Shown here piece by piece: positions 33,881-43,044 of a stretch of 51,030 nucleotides of DNA. Every line of letters starts with the position of its first letter. Within the stretch, counting starts at the first letter, position 1. The notes below the pieces were generated by a model. That model was not told the DNA's origin and did not search any database. It worked only from the letters and a program-made list of their open reading frames with translations. Position numbers and translations under genes: made by a program. Source of the stretch: an uncultured Bacteroidota bacterium (lineage in GTDB: Bacteria > Bacteroidota > Bacteroidia > JABEUT01); NCBI GenBank assembly GCA_903916255.1, contig CAIWVW010000043.1, forward strand, positions 1 through 51,030, written 5' to 3'.

Positions 33881-36800
33881 TTAATACACCACTATTTTTT
33901 TTACTACTTGCATATTATTACCTTTAATATTCAGCAAATAAATACCTGTACCATACCCTGACAAGTTAAGATTGGAAGTATTTATACCCGAAATATGGAT
34001 TACTTCGGTATATATAGTTTGTCCGATAATGTTATCTACTGAAAGTGTGTAATCACCTTCCGGTAAATTAGCAACCACCTGCATACTTCCATTTGAAGGA
34101 TTAGGATAAATGGCCACTCTATCATTATTGGAAACACCATTGACTCCTGTTGATATGACAGTAAAAGAGCTCAAGCTTGAACATCCATTGGCATTTGTAA
34201 TTACTACAGAATATGTACCTAATGGCAAAGGCACCTGGCTATAGGTATCCGCAGTAGCCCCAGGAATTAATATGCCATTATAATACCATTGATATGAACT
34301 CATTGAAGTGGGCGTACAAGTGAGCGTATGTGTGTTTTGCGTAATTACGGGAGTAGCAGGGTCAGCATACACTGTTATAAAACCATTTTGTGTAACCGAA
34401 TTATTGCCATGGGCATTAGTCGCAGTTAAAGAAACTGCAAAAGTACCTGCCGTTAAATAACCTACAGTCGGGTTTTGAACTGTGGAGGTAGCTGGATTGC
34501 CTCCCGTAAATACCCAACTCCATTGGGTTGGTTGGTTAGTTGAAAGGTCGGTAAACTGAACCGTATCGCCTACACAGAAAGTGGTAGGATAGCCTGAAAA
34601 AGCTGCTACAGGTGCAGCTGTTGGAGAAGTATAGGTAGGGCTTTGCCAGGTACCTCTTCCAAAGGTAGCAGCCATTAAATTGCCGGAAGCTTTTGAAATT
34701 TCCAACCCCAACACAACCGTATTTGGAATGCCATTGCTATAATCTACCCATGTATTAATAATAGTATCATGATAATAAACGCCCTGGTCGGTTCCTACAT
34801 AAATTCCATCGGCTGTGCCTGTTTGATATACTACACAGTTGACAGGAAGGTTTGGCAACCCGGCAGATATATTAGTCCATGTAGCTCCTGCATTGGTTGA
34901 TTCATATACCTTATCATTCGCTGAATAGCCTGAAAAAGTAACCCATAATCTGTTTGGCTTAGTCGGTGAAACAGCAATAGCATAAATGCCAGCATTATTT
35001 ACAGGCAAAGTTCCGGTTATATTGGTCCATGATGTGCCACCATTAGTTGTATAGTATATAAGGCTGTCTATTGCCGCATAAATCCATTGGCTATTGGAAG
35101 GTGCCACAGCTATAGCCGTAGACTGATAACTGGAACCAGCCCATGTGCTTATTTTAGTAAAGTTCCTGCCCTGATTAGTTGACTTCCATACATTTTCATA
35201 CCCCGCATAAACTGTATTGGGTGTATTCGGGTCCTCAATCCATGGGGTAACCCAAGGGCCATTTTCACTCACATTGCCTCCGTTATTCCAGGTATTCCCA
35301 CCATTGGTAGAATAATATAACGTGCCATATGGGTATGAAGCATACATATTGTTATCGTTTGTAGGGTCAATAAAACAGAGGGTACCGTCTCCTCCCACTG
35401 TTTGCGACCAATTAGCAGCATTGGCAAGATTTGTACCATTGTCCTGCCATCCGGTTAACCACAAAGTGGAGGTGAGCCCTGACGGGCCTATGCCATATTG
35501 TTGGGCTATTTCAAGATTATTACTTACGTCCGACCAACTGCCGCCGGTGCTTGAAGTATAAAATACGCCCCCGTCACAAGCAGCATATAAATCGGTACTG
35601 CTTCCGGGAACGAAAGTTATATGATGGATATCGGCATGAACATAGCTGCCCCCATTTCCGGTCCAGCTTGATTTATTGCTCCATGTTGAACCGCCATTGG
35701 TAGATTCCCAAATATCTACACCGCCAATAAAAAGGGTAGTAGCATTGGCAGGAGATACCGCAATGGAAAGGTCATACCAGCCCTGACCTCCGGTACCGCT
35801 GCCGTTTGCATTCCATCCCAAAATATCTGGTGTGGTTGACATAGTTGAGAAAGTTTTTCCTGTGTCGGTAGATTGATATAAGCCTAAAAACCCCCCATCC
35901 ACACTATCGGCAGCTAAAATATATACATAGGCCGGATTAGCAGCAGAAACACCAATTTCCATGCGGGCAAAGCCTTGTGGGCCGGGCAAGCCAGATGTTA
36001 TTTGTGAAAAAGTGGCACCGGAATTGGAAGAACGGAAAAACTGTCCGTTTAAGGTAGAGGCATAAACCACTTTATAATTTCCGGGTTCATACTGAACATC
36101 ATATACATTTTCGTTGGCTAATACATTGGTCCAGTAATTACCACTGTTGGTAGAAAGAAAAACTCCAGCTGAAGTGGCGCAAAAAATAATATTTGTATCA
36201 ACAGGATTCAATAAAAGTTCGTTGCAGGTAGAAATAGAAGGCCCTGTGGATGAAATAGTATAATACAATCCGGAAGGAGCCCAGGTTTTTCCTGCATCCA
36301 TAGATTTTAAAACGCCTACCGTGGTAGGCGTATATAGGGCATACGCCCCATCGCCATCCCCTGTAGCCATATACATAATGTTTGTATCGAGCGGGTTAAC
36401 GGCAATATCATTAACTGCTAAGTCTATCAAATGGTCGGTATTAGTTGCCCATGTATTGCCGCCATTATTAGACCTCCACAATCCACCGGAAGGAGTGCAG
36501 GCATACACTATACTTGTTTTAAGCGGATTAAAACGAATATGCGCTACGCGCCCATCGCCACCACCACCGCTTGGCACAGTGGTATTACCCGCATAGGTCC
36601 AGTTGGCAGGCGCAGCAATACGTTCGGGGTGTTTGGCATTCTCGCTGGCTTTACTTGCTTTAAAACCATTAAATTCTTTTTCCATTACCGCAGGGTCGGG
36701 ACGGTTGCCGGAAGGAAAAGTTCTTTTTCCATAAAAATATTCCCATCGTTTAAATTGCATTAATGCTTCGTCATCGCCGGTTTCTTTCGATTCATGCTTT

Positions 36801-36988
36801 CTGTCCATCAAATCTTTTAAATGCTTTTTGGCATGGGGTTGTTTAAGATACCACGCATAAAAAGCTTTTTGTACATCATGTACATTAGCTTTCGGGTCGT
36901 TCATCATACTAACCCACTTTTGTGCGTAAATTGAAAAGAAGGAAGCAGTAAAAGCTAAAAATATCAGGGTAAGGAATATTTTTTTCAT
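33881..36988 (-). CDS. Large T9SS cargo with BNR propellers and PKD domain
   Basis: A 1035-residue secreted protein with a signal peptide ending near FSIYAQ (about residue 23). A helical N-terminal segment (25-125) precedes a long set of sialidase/VPS10-type propeller repeats (about 130-770) with many Asp-box turns such as SNNGGNTWATN, STNGGSTWSNK and STNAGATWTNI. A PKD domain follows (FSGYPTTFCVGDTVQFTD, about 790-870), then an Ig-like module and a type A sorting domain (VAIYPNPSNGSMQVV to MQVVKKIVVY). The repeats probably form one or two beta-propellers. No catalytic residues are recognised, so a binding role at the cell surface is likely. Confidence 0.9.
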   Translation of the reverse strand: MKKIFLTLIFLAFTASFFSIYAQKWVSMMNDPKANVHDVQKAFYAWYLKQPHAKKHLKDLMDRKHESKETGDDEALMQFKRWEYFYGKRTFPSGNRPDPAVMEKEFNGFKASKASENAKHPERIAAPANWTYAGNTTVPSGGGGDGRVAHIRFNPLKTSIVYACTPSGGLWRSNNGGNTWATNTDHLIDLAVNDIAVNPLDTNIMYMATGDGDGAYALYTPTTVGVLKSMDAGKTWAPSGLYYTISSTGPSISTCNELLLNPVDTNIIFCATSAGVFLSTNSGNYWTNVLANENVYDVQYEPGNYKVVYASTLNGQFFRSSNSGATFSQITSGLPGPQGFARMEIGVSAANPAYVYILAADSVDGGFLGLYQSTDTGKTFSTMSTTPDILGWNANGSGTGGQGWYDLSIAVSPANATTLFIGGVDIWESTNGGSTWSNKSSWTGNGGSYVHADIHHITFVPGSSTDLYAACDGGVFYTSSTGGSWSDVSNNLEIAQQYGIGPSGLTSTLWLTGWQDNGTNLANAANWSQTVGGDGTLCFIDPTNDNNMYASYPYGTLYYSTNGGNTWNNGGNVSENGPWVTPWIEDPNTPNTVYAGYENVWKSTNQGRNFTKISTWAGSSYQSTAIAVAPSNSQWIYAAIDSLIYYTTNGGTSWTNITGTLPVNNAGIYAIAVSPTKPNRLWVTFSGYSANDKVYESTNAGATWTNISAGLPNLPVNCVVYQTGTADGIYVGTDQGVYYHDTIINTWVDYSNGIPNTVVLGLEISKASGNLMAATFGRGTWQSPTYTSPTAAPVAAFSGYPTTFCVGDTVQFTDLSTNQPTQWSWVFTGGNPATSTVQNPTVGYLTAGTFAVSLTATNAHGNNSVTQNGFITVYADPATPVITQNTHTLTCTPTSMSSYQWYYNGILIPGATADTYSQVPLPLGTYSVVITNANGCSSLSSFTVISTGVNGVSNNDRVAIYPNPSNGSMQVVANLPEGDYTLSVDNIIGQTIYTEVIHISGINTSNLNLSGYGTGIYLLNIKGNNMQVVKKIVVY

Positions 36989-37088
36989 AGTAAATTATTT
37001 TATACAAACAGGTATGTTTTAGTGCAAGTTTACGAAAATTGCCTATATCTCCGGGTGACAATTATCAGTCACATATCTAAAATGAAAA

Positions 37089-37114
37089 AGTCCCCTGCAT
37101 TTCTACAGAGGACT
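37089..37114 (-). terminator. Intrinsic terminator of the Lys/Ala-rich protein gene
   Basis: On the minus strand AGTCCTCTG pairs with CAGGGGACT (one mismatch) around an 8-nt loop and is followed by a T-rich run. Confidence 0.8.
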
Positions 37115-37136
37115 CCCATTAGTAACTGGTAAAGAA

Positions 37137-37481
37137 TTACATTCCCTTAGCAGGGGATGCGGCAGCTTTTTTAGGAGCGGCTTTCTTTCCGGCAGCAGGC
37201 TTAGCTGGTGAAGCCGGAGTTGTGGTTTTGTTTTCTTTATAACGCTTGTCAGGGGTGCCATCCTTTTTCAAGTGTTGGGTAGTGGCTGGCTTGGCAGCAG
37301 ATTTATCAGCGGCAGCTTTGGTATCTGTGCTTGATTTAGCGGTTGTGCCGGCTTTTTTTGTGGTTTTTTTGGCAGGAGTTTGCTTAGCAGGTGCTGTAGC
37401 TGTTTTATCCTGGGCGTTAATTGCGCCAAAGCCAAAACATGCAATAAGCAGTCCGGCAATGGTTAATTTCATTTTATTCAT
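37137..37481 (-). CDS. Exported Lys/Ala/Thr-rich protein with KDGTPDKRYKENK motif
   Basis: A 114-residue protein: a signal peptide (LTIAGLLIACFGFGAINAQ, cleaved near residue 23), then a low-complexity tail of Lys, Ala, Thr and Pro resembling the disordered tail of histone H1. One non-repetitive island is present, HLKKDGTPDKRYKENK (about 70-85). Related islands occur in small exported Bacteroidota proteins, as far as I remember, so it is probably the functional part. Because it is exported, a nucleoid role is unlikely; a polyanion-binding envelope role (DNA, LPS or polysaccharide) is an inference. It has its own promoter and terminator. Confidence 0.75.
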   Translation of the reverse strand: MNKMKLTIAGLLIACFGFGAINAQDKTATAPAKQTPAKKTTKKAGTTAKSSTDTKAAADKSAAKPATTQHLKKDGTPDKRYKENKTTTPASPAKPAAGKKAAPKKAAASPAKGM

Positions 37482-37505
37482 TTGAGGTGGTTTTTAATTA
37501 GGAAG

Positions 37506-37513
37506 CAAATATA
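37506..37513 (-). promoter_or_regulatory. -7 box of the Lys/Ala-rich protein gene
   Basis: TATATTTG on the minus strand, 24 nt before the ATG at 37481. Confidence 0.6.
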
Positions 37514-37650
37514 CAAACAAACCTGCTTATATAAAGACTAAAAATATGGATTAACATGATAAACATCAATTTTCCTCATACCACAAAGCTGCTATTCATA
37601 TTATAACCGAACAATTCTAAACTTTCAACTCCCAACTTGCAATTCTTTAA

Positions 37651-37658
37651 TATCTTTG
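37651..37658 (+). promoter_or_regulatory. -7 box of yidC
   Basis: TATCTTTG matches TAnnTTTG, 29 nt before the yidC ATG. No -33 TTTG at the usual spacing was found. Confidence 0.6.
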
Positions 37659-37687
37659 CCGTCCCTTAAAAAAAGGTACCCTTCATA

Positions 37688-39607
37688 ATGCGCTCAACGA
37701 ATATTCGGTTAATAGATACACTTGTAATAGTACTTGTAGTTGTGTTAGGCTTCATCTACTGGAAGTCTCAACCATCAGAGAAAGAGTTAGCAAAACAAAA
37801 GGCAATTCAGGACTCCATTGCTCAGGTTCAGGCAAAGCAACAAAAAGCAAAAGCACCGATTGCACCGGCTGCAAAAACTATACAAAAAGCGGATTCTTCG
37901 GCTGCAAGCGCCCACGATACAGCTAATCATTCAAACGATTCTGTAGCCACTATCCATAAAATGCAGGCTGAAAACGGAATCTTTTTCACTGCATTAAAAG
38001 GTCAGGATAACAATTATACACTTGAGAATGAATTGTTGAAAGCAACCATAAGCGCCAAGGGCGGAAAAATTGCTTCGGTTGAACTTAAAAACTTTAAAAC
38101 CAGCGCCGGCGGCCCGTTAATTCTATTCACTCCTGATTCAAACCATTTCGGGTTATTGTTAAATGCCTACTCCAAAATTATTTCCACTGACTCCTTATAT
38201 TTCAGTCAGGTAAGTAGTTCATCCATTACAACCAAAGATTCTTCGGTAGTAACCATGCAACTGAATACTTCCGACCCTAAAAAATATATACAGTTTGTTT
38301 ATACCTTAAAAACAGGAACCTACCTGATGCAATGCAATGTGCGTGTTGTAGGTATGCAGGATATTCTTGCATCTAACGCACAAGACATCGGCTTAGATTG
38401 GAGCATGCACACCCCTTCGCAAGAAGCGGATGTTAAATATCAGCGTGCACACTCTACCATTTATTATAAGTTTTATGGCGATGAAGTAGATAACCTTTCT
38501 CCCTTAAAAGACGACAGAAAAATATTGGCTTCCGATATCAGTTGGGTTTCTTTCAAGCAGCAATTCTTCTCTTCTATTCTTATTGCAAATACTAAGTTTG
38601 GCACTCCCGTTGTTCAGGAATCTAACGACAAAAATGCGAAACTGATAAAGGATTATGCGGCTGAAGTTTATATTCCATATACCCGCACAGCCGATGAAAG
38701 TTTTGGAATGCAATTCTATTTCGGGCCTAACAACTATCACCTCCTGAAAAAAATCTCATCCGGCAATGACCTTGACCTGCATGGACAAATAAGCCTTGGC
38801 TGGGGTATATTCGGATGGGTAAATAAGTTTTTAGTAATTCCCATTTTCGATTTCCTGAATGGGTTCAATATGAATTATGGTTTGGTTATCCTCATCCTGA
38901 CTATAGTTATTAAGTCATTGCTTTTCCCGATAGCTTTTAAAACCTATGTTTCTTCGGCAAAAATGCGGGTTCTGAAACCTGAAATAGATGAATTAGGAAA
39001 GAAGTTCCCTAAGACGGAAGATGCCATGAAGAAGCAGCAAGCCACTATGGCTTTGTATAAAAAGGCAGGGGTTAACCCTATGGCAGGTTGTTTGCCTATG
39101 TTGTTGCAGTTGCCTATATTATATGCACTTATCAGTTTCTTCCCCGCCTCCATAGAATTGCGCCAACAGCATTTTTTATGGGCGCATGACCTTTCTACCT
39201 ACGATTCTATTTATAACTTCGGGTTCAATGTTCCTTTCTATGGCGACCATATAAGTCTCTTTGCCTTATTGATGACTTTATCACAGTATTTATACCTCTC
39301 GGCCAACCAGCAATTAATGGGCACAGGCGGTAACGACCAAATGGCTAAAACCATGAAATGGATGATGTATCTCACCCCGGTGATGATTCTCGGGTTCTTA
39401 AATTCATACTCGGCAGGACTTAGTTACTATTACTTTCTCGCGAATCTTATTACTTTTGGGCAAACTTTCTTAGCCAGAAGGTTCATAAATGAGAAAGAAC
39501 TACATCGTAAAATGCAGGAAAACAAGGCAAAACCAGTTAAAGTATCCCGTTTTCAAAAGAAACTGGACGAAATGGTGAAACAACAACAGGCGCTAAAAAA
39601 ACGATAA
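37688..39607 (+). CDS. yidC: Membrane protein insertase YidC
   Basis: A 639-residue Oxa1/YidC family insertase. The first helix (RLIDTLVIVLVVVLGFIYW, about 7-25) is followed by a Lys/Gln/Ala-rich linker and the large periplasmic beta-domain typical of Gram-negative YidC (about 95-365). The five-helix core starts near residue 370 with a signature segment LVILILTIVIKSLLFPIAF and continues through NPMAGCLPMLLQLPILYALI. It inserts and folds inner-membrane proteins alone or with SecYEG, including F0 subunits c and a. The C-terminal tail is basic. The pnt genes follow 53 nt downstream. Confidence 0.97.
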   Translation: MRSTNIRLIDTLVIVLVVVLGFIYWKSQPSEKELAKQKAIQDSIAQVQAKQQKAKAPIAPAAKTIQKADSSAASAHDTANHSNDSVATIHKMQAENGIFFTALKGQDNNYTLENELLKATISAKGGKIASVELKNFKTSAGGPLILFTPDSNHFGLLLNAYSKIISTDSLYFSQVSSSSITTKDSSVVTMQLNTSDPKKYIQFVYTLKTGTYLMQCNVRVVGMQDILASNAQDIGLDWSMHTPSQEADVKYQRAHSTIYYKFYGDEVDNLSPLKDDRKILASDISWVSFKQQFFSSILIANTKFGTPVVQESNDKNAKLIKDYAAEVYIPYTRTADESFGMQFYFGPNNYHLLKKISSGNDLDLHGQISLGWGIFGWVNKFLVIPIFDFLNGFNMNYGLVILILTIVIKSLLFPIAFKTYVSSAKMRVLKPEIDELGKKFPKTEDAMKKQQATMALYKKAGVNPMAGCLPMLLQLPILYALISFFPASIELRQQHFLWAHDLSTYDSIYNFGFNVPFYGDHISLFALLMTLSQYLYLSANQQLMGTGGNDQMAKTMKWMMYLTPVMILGFLNSYSAGLSYYYFLANLITFGQTFLARRFINEKELHRKMQENKAKPVKVSRFQKKLDEMVKQQQALKKR

Positions 39608-39616
39608 ATAATAAAT

Positions 39617-39655
39617 AACCAGCTAATAGCTAATAGCTAATAGCCAATAGCTAAA
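39617..39655. repeat. Short tandem TAGCTAA repeats before pntAA
   Basis: Four to five imperfect copies of a 7-8-nt unit (AGCTAAT) in the 53-nt yidC-pntAA gap. Each AGCT is self-complementary. Likely replication slippage; no clear function. Confidence 0.55.
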
Positions 39656-39660
39656 ACAAA

Positions 39661-40785
39661 GTGAAAATAGCAATTCCAAAAGAAACTAAAGTAAAAGAAA
39701 ACAGGGTAGCCATTACCCCCGACACTATCAAAGACTTAATAAAGAACGGATTTTCCTGTACCATTGAAAAAGGCGCGGGCGAAAACTCCTTTTTTAAGGA
39801 TGATGTGTACACCGCAGCCGGAGCAAGCGTTGCAGGCAGCCGTAAAGAATTATTCTCAAATGCAGATATCGTTCTTGGGGTAAATCCTCCATCAGCTGAT
39901 GATGTCGCAGCTATGAAAAAAGAAGCCATTCTTATTTCATTTATGTATGCCGCTACCCACCCTGATTTGGTGAAAGCTTGTGTTAATGCAGGTATAACGG
40001 CTTTCTCAGTAGATGCTATTCCGCGTATTTCACGGGCGCAAAAGATGGATGCTTTAAGTTCACAAGCCAACCTTGCAGGGTATAAATCTGTAATCCTTGC
40101 CGCCGACAACCTGGGCAAAATATTCCCTATGTTAATGACTGCGGCAGGAACCATTAAACCGGCTAAGGTGGTAATTATGGGTGCGGGTGTTGCAGGCTTG
40201 CAAGCCATAGCAACTGCAAAGCGCTTAGGCGCAATTGTAGAAGTATCTGATATACGTCCTGAAACAAAGGAACAAGTAATGTCGCTTGGCGGTAAGTTCA
40301 TCGAATTGAAAGGCGATGACACCGTTAAGATGGAAGGCGGATACGTAACTAATGTATCGGAAGACTTTTTAAAGAAACAACAGGAACTCGTTGGCAAGCA
40401 CGTTGCCGAAGCTGATATAGTTATTACAACTGCACTTATTCCCGGCAGGAAAGCCCCTGTGCTTATTACCGAGGAAATGATTAAGCGCATGCGCAATGGC
40501 TCTGTAATTGTGGATATGGCCGTTGAGCAAGGCGGAAACGTAGTAGGCAGCAAAATGAATGAAAACGTAGTTTCTGCCAATGGTGTAAAGATTATCGGAG
40601 AATCAAACCTTCCGGCTCTATTGCCATTAAACGCCAGCGACCTCTATGCAAAGAATATCTCCACGTTCCTTTACCACCTTGCAACCAAGGATGGCTTTAA
40701 ATGGGAAATGGAAGAAGAAATAACCAAAGGCTCACTCATCGTTCATAAGGGTGTAGCCGTTCATCCAAGTGTAAAACAATCTTAA
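39661..40785 (+). CDS. pntAA: NAD(P) transhydrogenase subunit alpha, part 1
   Basis: A 374-residue soluble NAD(H)-binding subunit (domain I) of the proton-translocating transhydrogenase. It is related to alanine dehydrogenase, starting KIAIPKETKVKENRVAITP. The Rossmann motif VVIMGAGVAGLQAIATAKRLGA is near residue 173, and the segment SDIRPETKEQ provides the loop that faces the NADP site. A GTG start at 39661 gives the family-typical N-terminus. PntA is split in two here, as in Rhodospirillum; the membrane part is the next gene. Short TAGCTAA repeats precede the start. Confidence 0.96.
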   Translation: MKIAIPKETKVKENRVAITPDTIKDLIKNGFSCTIEKGAGENSFFKDDVYTAAGASVAGSRKELFSNADIVLGVNPPSADDVAAMKKEAILISFMYAATHPDLVKACVNAGITAFSVDAIPRISRAQKMDALSSQANLAGYKSVILAADNLGKIFPMLMTAAGTIKPAKVVIMGAGVAGLQAIATAKRLGAIVEVSDIRPETKEQVMSLGGKFIELKGDDTVKMEGGYVTNVSEDFLKKQQELVGKHVAEADIVITTALIPGRKAPVLITEEMIKRMRNGSVIVDMAVEQGGNVVGSKMNENVVSANGVKIIGESNLPALLPLNASDLYAKNISTFLYHLATKDGFKWEMEEEITKGSLIVHKGVAVHPSVKQS

Positions 40786-40798
40786 TACCTCAATAACC

Positions 40799-41128
40799 AT
40801 GCAAGAAACATTGTCATTTATCTACGGGCATATTAATATGTTCTACATCCTCATCCTGATGATATTCGTGGGTGTGGAAGTAATTAACAGCGTACCTTCC
40901 GTATTGCACACTCCGCTTATGTCGGGTGCAAATGCTATTCACGGGGTGGTAATTATCGGCGCAATCATTGTGCTGTTGAATGCTGACCCAACCAACTACG
41001 TTGAACTCCTGCTCGGCTTCCTCGCCGTTATTTTAGGAACGTTGAATGTTGTCGGTGGCTTTGTTGTTACCGACCGTATGTTAGAAATGTTTAAAAAGAA
41101 ACCTGCAAAAAGTAATGCTAAATGGTAA
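40799..41128 (+). CDS. pntAB: NAD(P) transhydrogenase subunit alpha, part 2
   Basis: A 109-residue membrane protein with three hydrophobic helices (about 15-30, 45-65, 70-90). It is the membrane-domain fragment that in other bacteria is fused to PntA, containing the FVGVEVINSVPSVLHTPLMSGANAIHGV motif. Together with PntB it forms the proton channel. It lies 13 nt after pntAA and 57 nt before pntB, so all three are co-transcribed. Confidence 0.95.
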   Translation: MQETLSFIYGHINMFYILILMIFVGVEVINSVPSVLHTPLMSGANAIHGVVIIGAIIVLLNADPTNYVELLLGFLAVILGTLNVVGGFVVTDRMLEMFKKKPAKSNAKW

Positions 41129-41185
41129 ATGCTGAATTGTAAATGAAATTCATCCGGCATTAACAATTAACAATTTAAAATTAAT

Positions 41186-42574
41186 ATGAATCAGACTATT
41201 TTATTGGATATTATTTATTTAATTGGCTCTGTTACCTTCATTTTAGGATTGAAGATGATGGGCAAACCCGACACCGCCCGCCGTGGTAATACGTATGCCG
41301 CTTTCGGTATGACATTGGCTATTTTAGGAACCATATTCCTGCATAATGGCCCAATTGCACCTATCATTTATGGTATGCTGTTCGGTGCTTTCGCCATTGG
41401 CGGAATCATTGGCTGGATGGTTGCCAAAAAAGTGAAGATGACAGCCATGCCTCAATTGGTGTCACTCTTCAATGGTATGGGTGGTGCTTGCGCCGCGTTG
41501 ATTTCCATTATGGAGTTCCATGTTCATGCGGGAGACCCAAAGACCATTATGATGGTTATGGCCGGACTTATTATCGGTAGTATTTCCTTCTCCGGTTCCA
41601 TGATTGCCTTTGCAAAATTGAATGGCAACCTGAATAAGAATCCAAAAATACCCGGTTACAATATTATTAATGCGCTTATCCTTTTAATTACACTGGGAGT
41701 TGGTGTGTATATCACCGTTGCAGGGGTTACCGATTTCATGTGGCCTTGCATTGATTTAGCCCTGGCTTTATTATACGGTATCATGTTTGTATTGCCTATC
41801 GGTGGTGCAGATATGCCTGTTGTAATTTCCTTATTGAACTCATTCACCGGACTTGCAGCAGCATCCGGAGGTTTCCTTTATCACAACAAAGTAATGTTGA
41901 CAGGCGGTATCCTTGTAGGTTCTGCAGGTACTATCTTAACCATTGCCATGTGTAAAGGTATGAACCGTACCTTGTTCAGCGTAGTGTTTGGTGCATTTGG
42001 CGAAGGCAGTGCAGCCGCTGCCAGCGGGGGCGCTACAGGCGGTTCTGTAAAAGATATTTCTATTGCCGATTGCGCAGTATTGATGAACTATTCCAAGAAG
42101 GTTGTTATTGTTCCCGGTTACGGTTTAGCAGTGGCACAAGCCCAGCACGTAATGCATGAACTGGAAGCCCTTTTGGAAGAACGGGGCGTAGAAGTTAAGT
42201 ATGCCATTCACCCGGTTGCAGGACGTATGCCCGGCCACATGAACGTATTGATGGCGGAAAGTAATGTGGATTATTCCAAGCTTTGCGAAATGGAAGACAT
42301 CAACCCGGAATTTGAAACCACCGATGTAGTGTTTATTGTTGGTGCGAATGACGTTGTGAACCCTGCGGCTAAAACCAACCCTGCCAGCCCTATTTACGGT
42401 ATGCCAATCCTTGAAGTTGAAAAAGCAAAGAACATCATAGTAAACAAGCGCAGTATGGCGGCAGGATATGCCGGTATCGACAACGAGCTTTTCTATAATC
42501 CTAAAACCAGCATGTTATTCGGCGATGCCAAAAAGGTAGTTACCGAGTTGGTTGCGGAGCTGAAAACAATGTAA
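41186..42574 (+). CDS. pntB: NAD(P) transhydrogenase subunit beta
   Basis: A 462-residue subunit: about nine transmembrane helices over residues 1-265, then the NADP(H)-binding domain III. The latter has VPGYGLAVAQAQHVMHEL (about 308-325), HPVAGRMPGHMNVLMAES and the C-terminal KRSMAAGYAGIDNELF segment. The complex transfers hydride from NADH to NADP+ using proton influx and so supplies NADPH. It ends the three-gene unit, with a long hairpin 12 nt past its stop codon. Confidence 0.97.
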   Translation: MNQTILLDIIYLIGSVTFILGLKMMGKPDTARRGNTYAAFGMTLAILGTIFLHNGPIAPIIYGMLFGAFAIGGIIGWMVAKKVKMTAMPQLVSLFNGMGGACAALISIMEFHVHAGDPKTIMMVMAGLIIGSISFSGSMIAFAKLNGNLNKNPKIPGYNIINALILLITLGVGVYITVAGVTDFMWPCIDLALALLYGIMFVLPIGGADMPVVISLLNSFTGLAAASGGFLYHNKVMLTGGILVGSAGTILTIAMCKGMNRTLFSVVFGAFGEGSAAAASGGATGGSVKDISIADCAVLMNYSKKVVIVPGYGLAVAQAQHVMHELEALLEERGVEVKYAIHPVAGRMPGHMNVLMAESNVDYSKLCEMEDINPEFETTDVVFIVGANDVVNPAAKTNPASPIYGMPILEVEKAKNIIVNKRSMAAGYAGIDNELFYNPKTSMLFGDAKKVVTELVAELKTM

Positions 42575-42586
42575 AAAACAGGGATA

Positions 42587-42656
42587 AGAGATGAGTGATA
42601 AGAGATAAGCGGAAAATTGTCTTTCGCTCATCACTTATCTCTTATCACTCATCTCT
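42587..42656. terminator. Long hairpin after pntB
   Basis: The left arm 42587-42611 and right arm 42625-42656 form a 23-bp perfect stem (built on GATGAGTGATAAGAGATAAG) with a short asymmetric loop region, followed by ATTTTAATG. It should end or protect the pnt transcript. The stem words resemble the quasi-repeats seen in other gaps of this window. Confidence 0.8.
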
Positions 42657-42692
42657 ATTTTAATGTTAAATTTTACCGCGAAAGTGAAAAAA

Positions 42693-42819
42693 GTGAAATG
42701 TCCGGGTTTTTCGCGTATTTGAAACTTGGACATTTGGCATCTAACCCATACGCTGCTTGGCTTTGAGGGCATGTCCATATAAAAGAGCAATTCTGGACAT
42801 TTTTAGTGATATGCAAATG
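42693..42819 (+). repeat. 127-bp dispersed repeat, copy 2
   Basis: Aligns over its whole length with the reverse complement of 15937-16063, with the same 127-nt length and conserved blocks. The word ATGTCC occurs twice (42699-42704 and near 42770) and GGACAT twice (near 42728 and 42795), allowing alternative 6-8-bp stems. No open reading frame is present. Confidence 0.85.
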
Positions 42820-42867
42820 CCACGCATTATCCGGTCATTGGCTTTTTGGGAAGATGACAAATAAAGG

Positions 42868-42951
42868 CTGTGGTATATGCCACAGATTACACAGATTTGA
42901 GAATCCAACTATGCAAATCCACTAAATAGTGGTACCGAGTCCGAGCCGGAC
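42868..42951. other. Chain of three small hairpins
   Basis: CTGTGG-TATATG-CCACAG (42868-42885), CCACTA-AA-TAGTGG (42919-42932) and GTCCG-AGC-CGGAC (42939-42951). All stems are perfect. The arrangement could be a small structured RNA or a decayed repeat element. Confidence 0.4.
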
Positions 42952-43019
42952 CGGCAATTATGAGAGCCATTGACTTTTGGGAAGCTGCCAAGTTTTTGAT
43001 TATCATTCTGATTTTTTGT

Positions 43020-43027
43020 TATTTTTG
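43020..43027 (+). promoter_or_regulatory. -7 box of the GloVer-repeat gene
   Basis: TATTTTTG matches TAnnTTTG, 17 nt before the ATG at 43045. Confidence 0.55.
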
Positions 43028-43044
43028 TAGGAAATTAAAACCGG

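Larger units (their letters stand above)
42575..43044. other. 470-nt gene-free region with stacked structural elements
   Basis: No plausible gene on either strand. It holds the pntB hairpin (42587-42656), copy 2 of the 127-bp repeat (42693-42819), a direct repeat (42824-42859 and 42954-42991, sharing GGGAAG-type blocks), a chain of three small hairpins (42868-42951) and the promoter of the GloVer gene. Confidence 0.7.

Noticed and set aside
33881-36988. Annotation as a sialidase
   Set aside because: Asp-box repeats occur in many propellers; the Arg triad, Tyr and Glu of sialidases were not recognised.
39651-40580. 309-codon minus-strand frame opposite pntAA
   Set aside because: The sense strand encodes an unmistakable transhydrogenase subunit; the antisense frame is low-complexity Ser/Ile/Thr/Pro, a by-product of codon bias.
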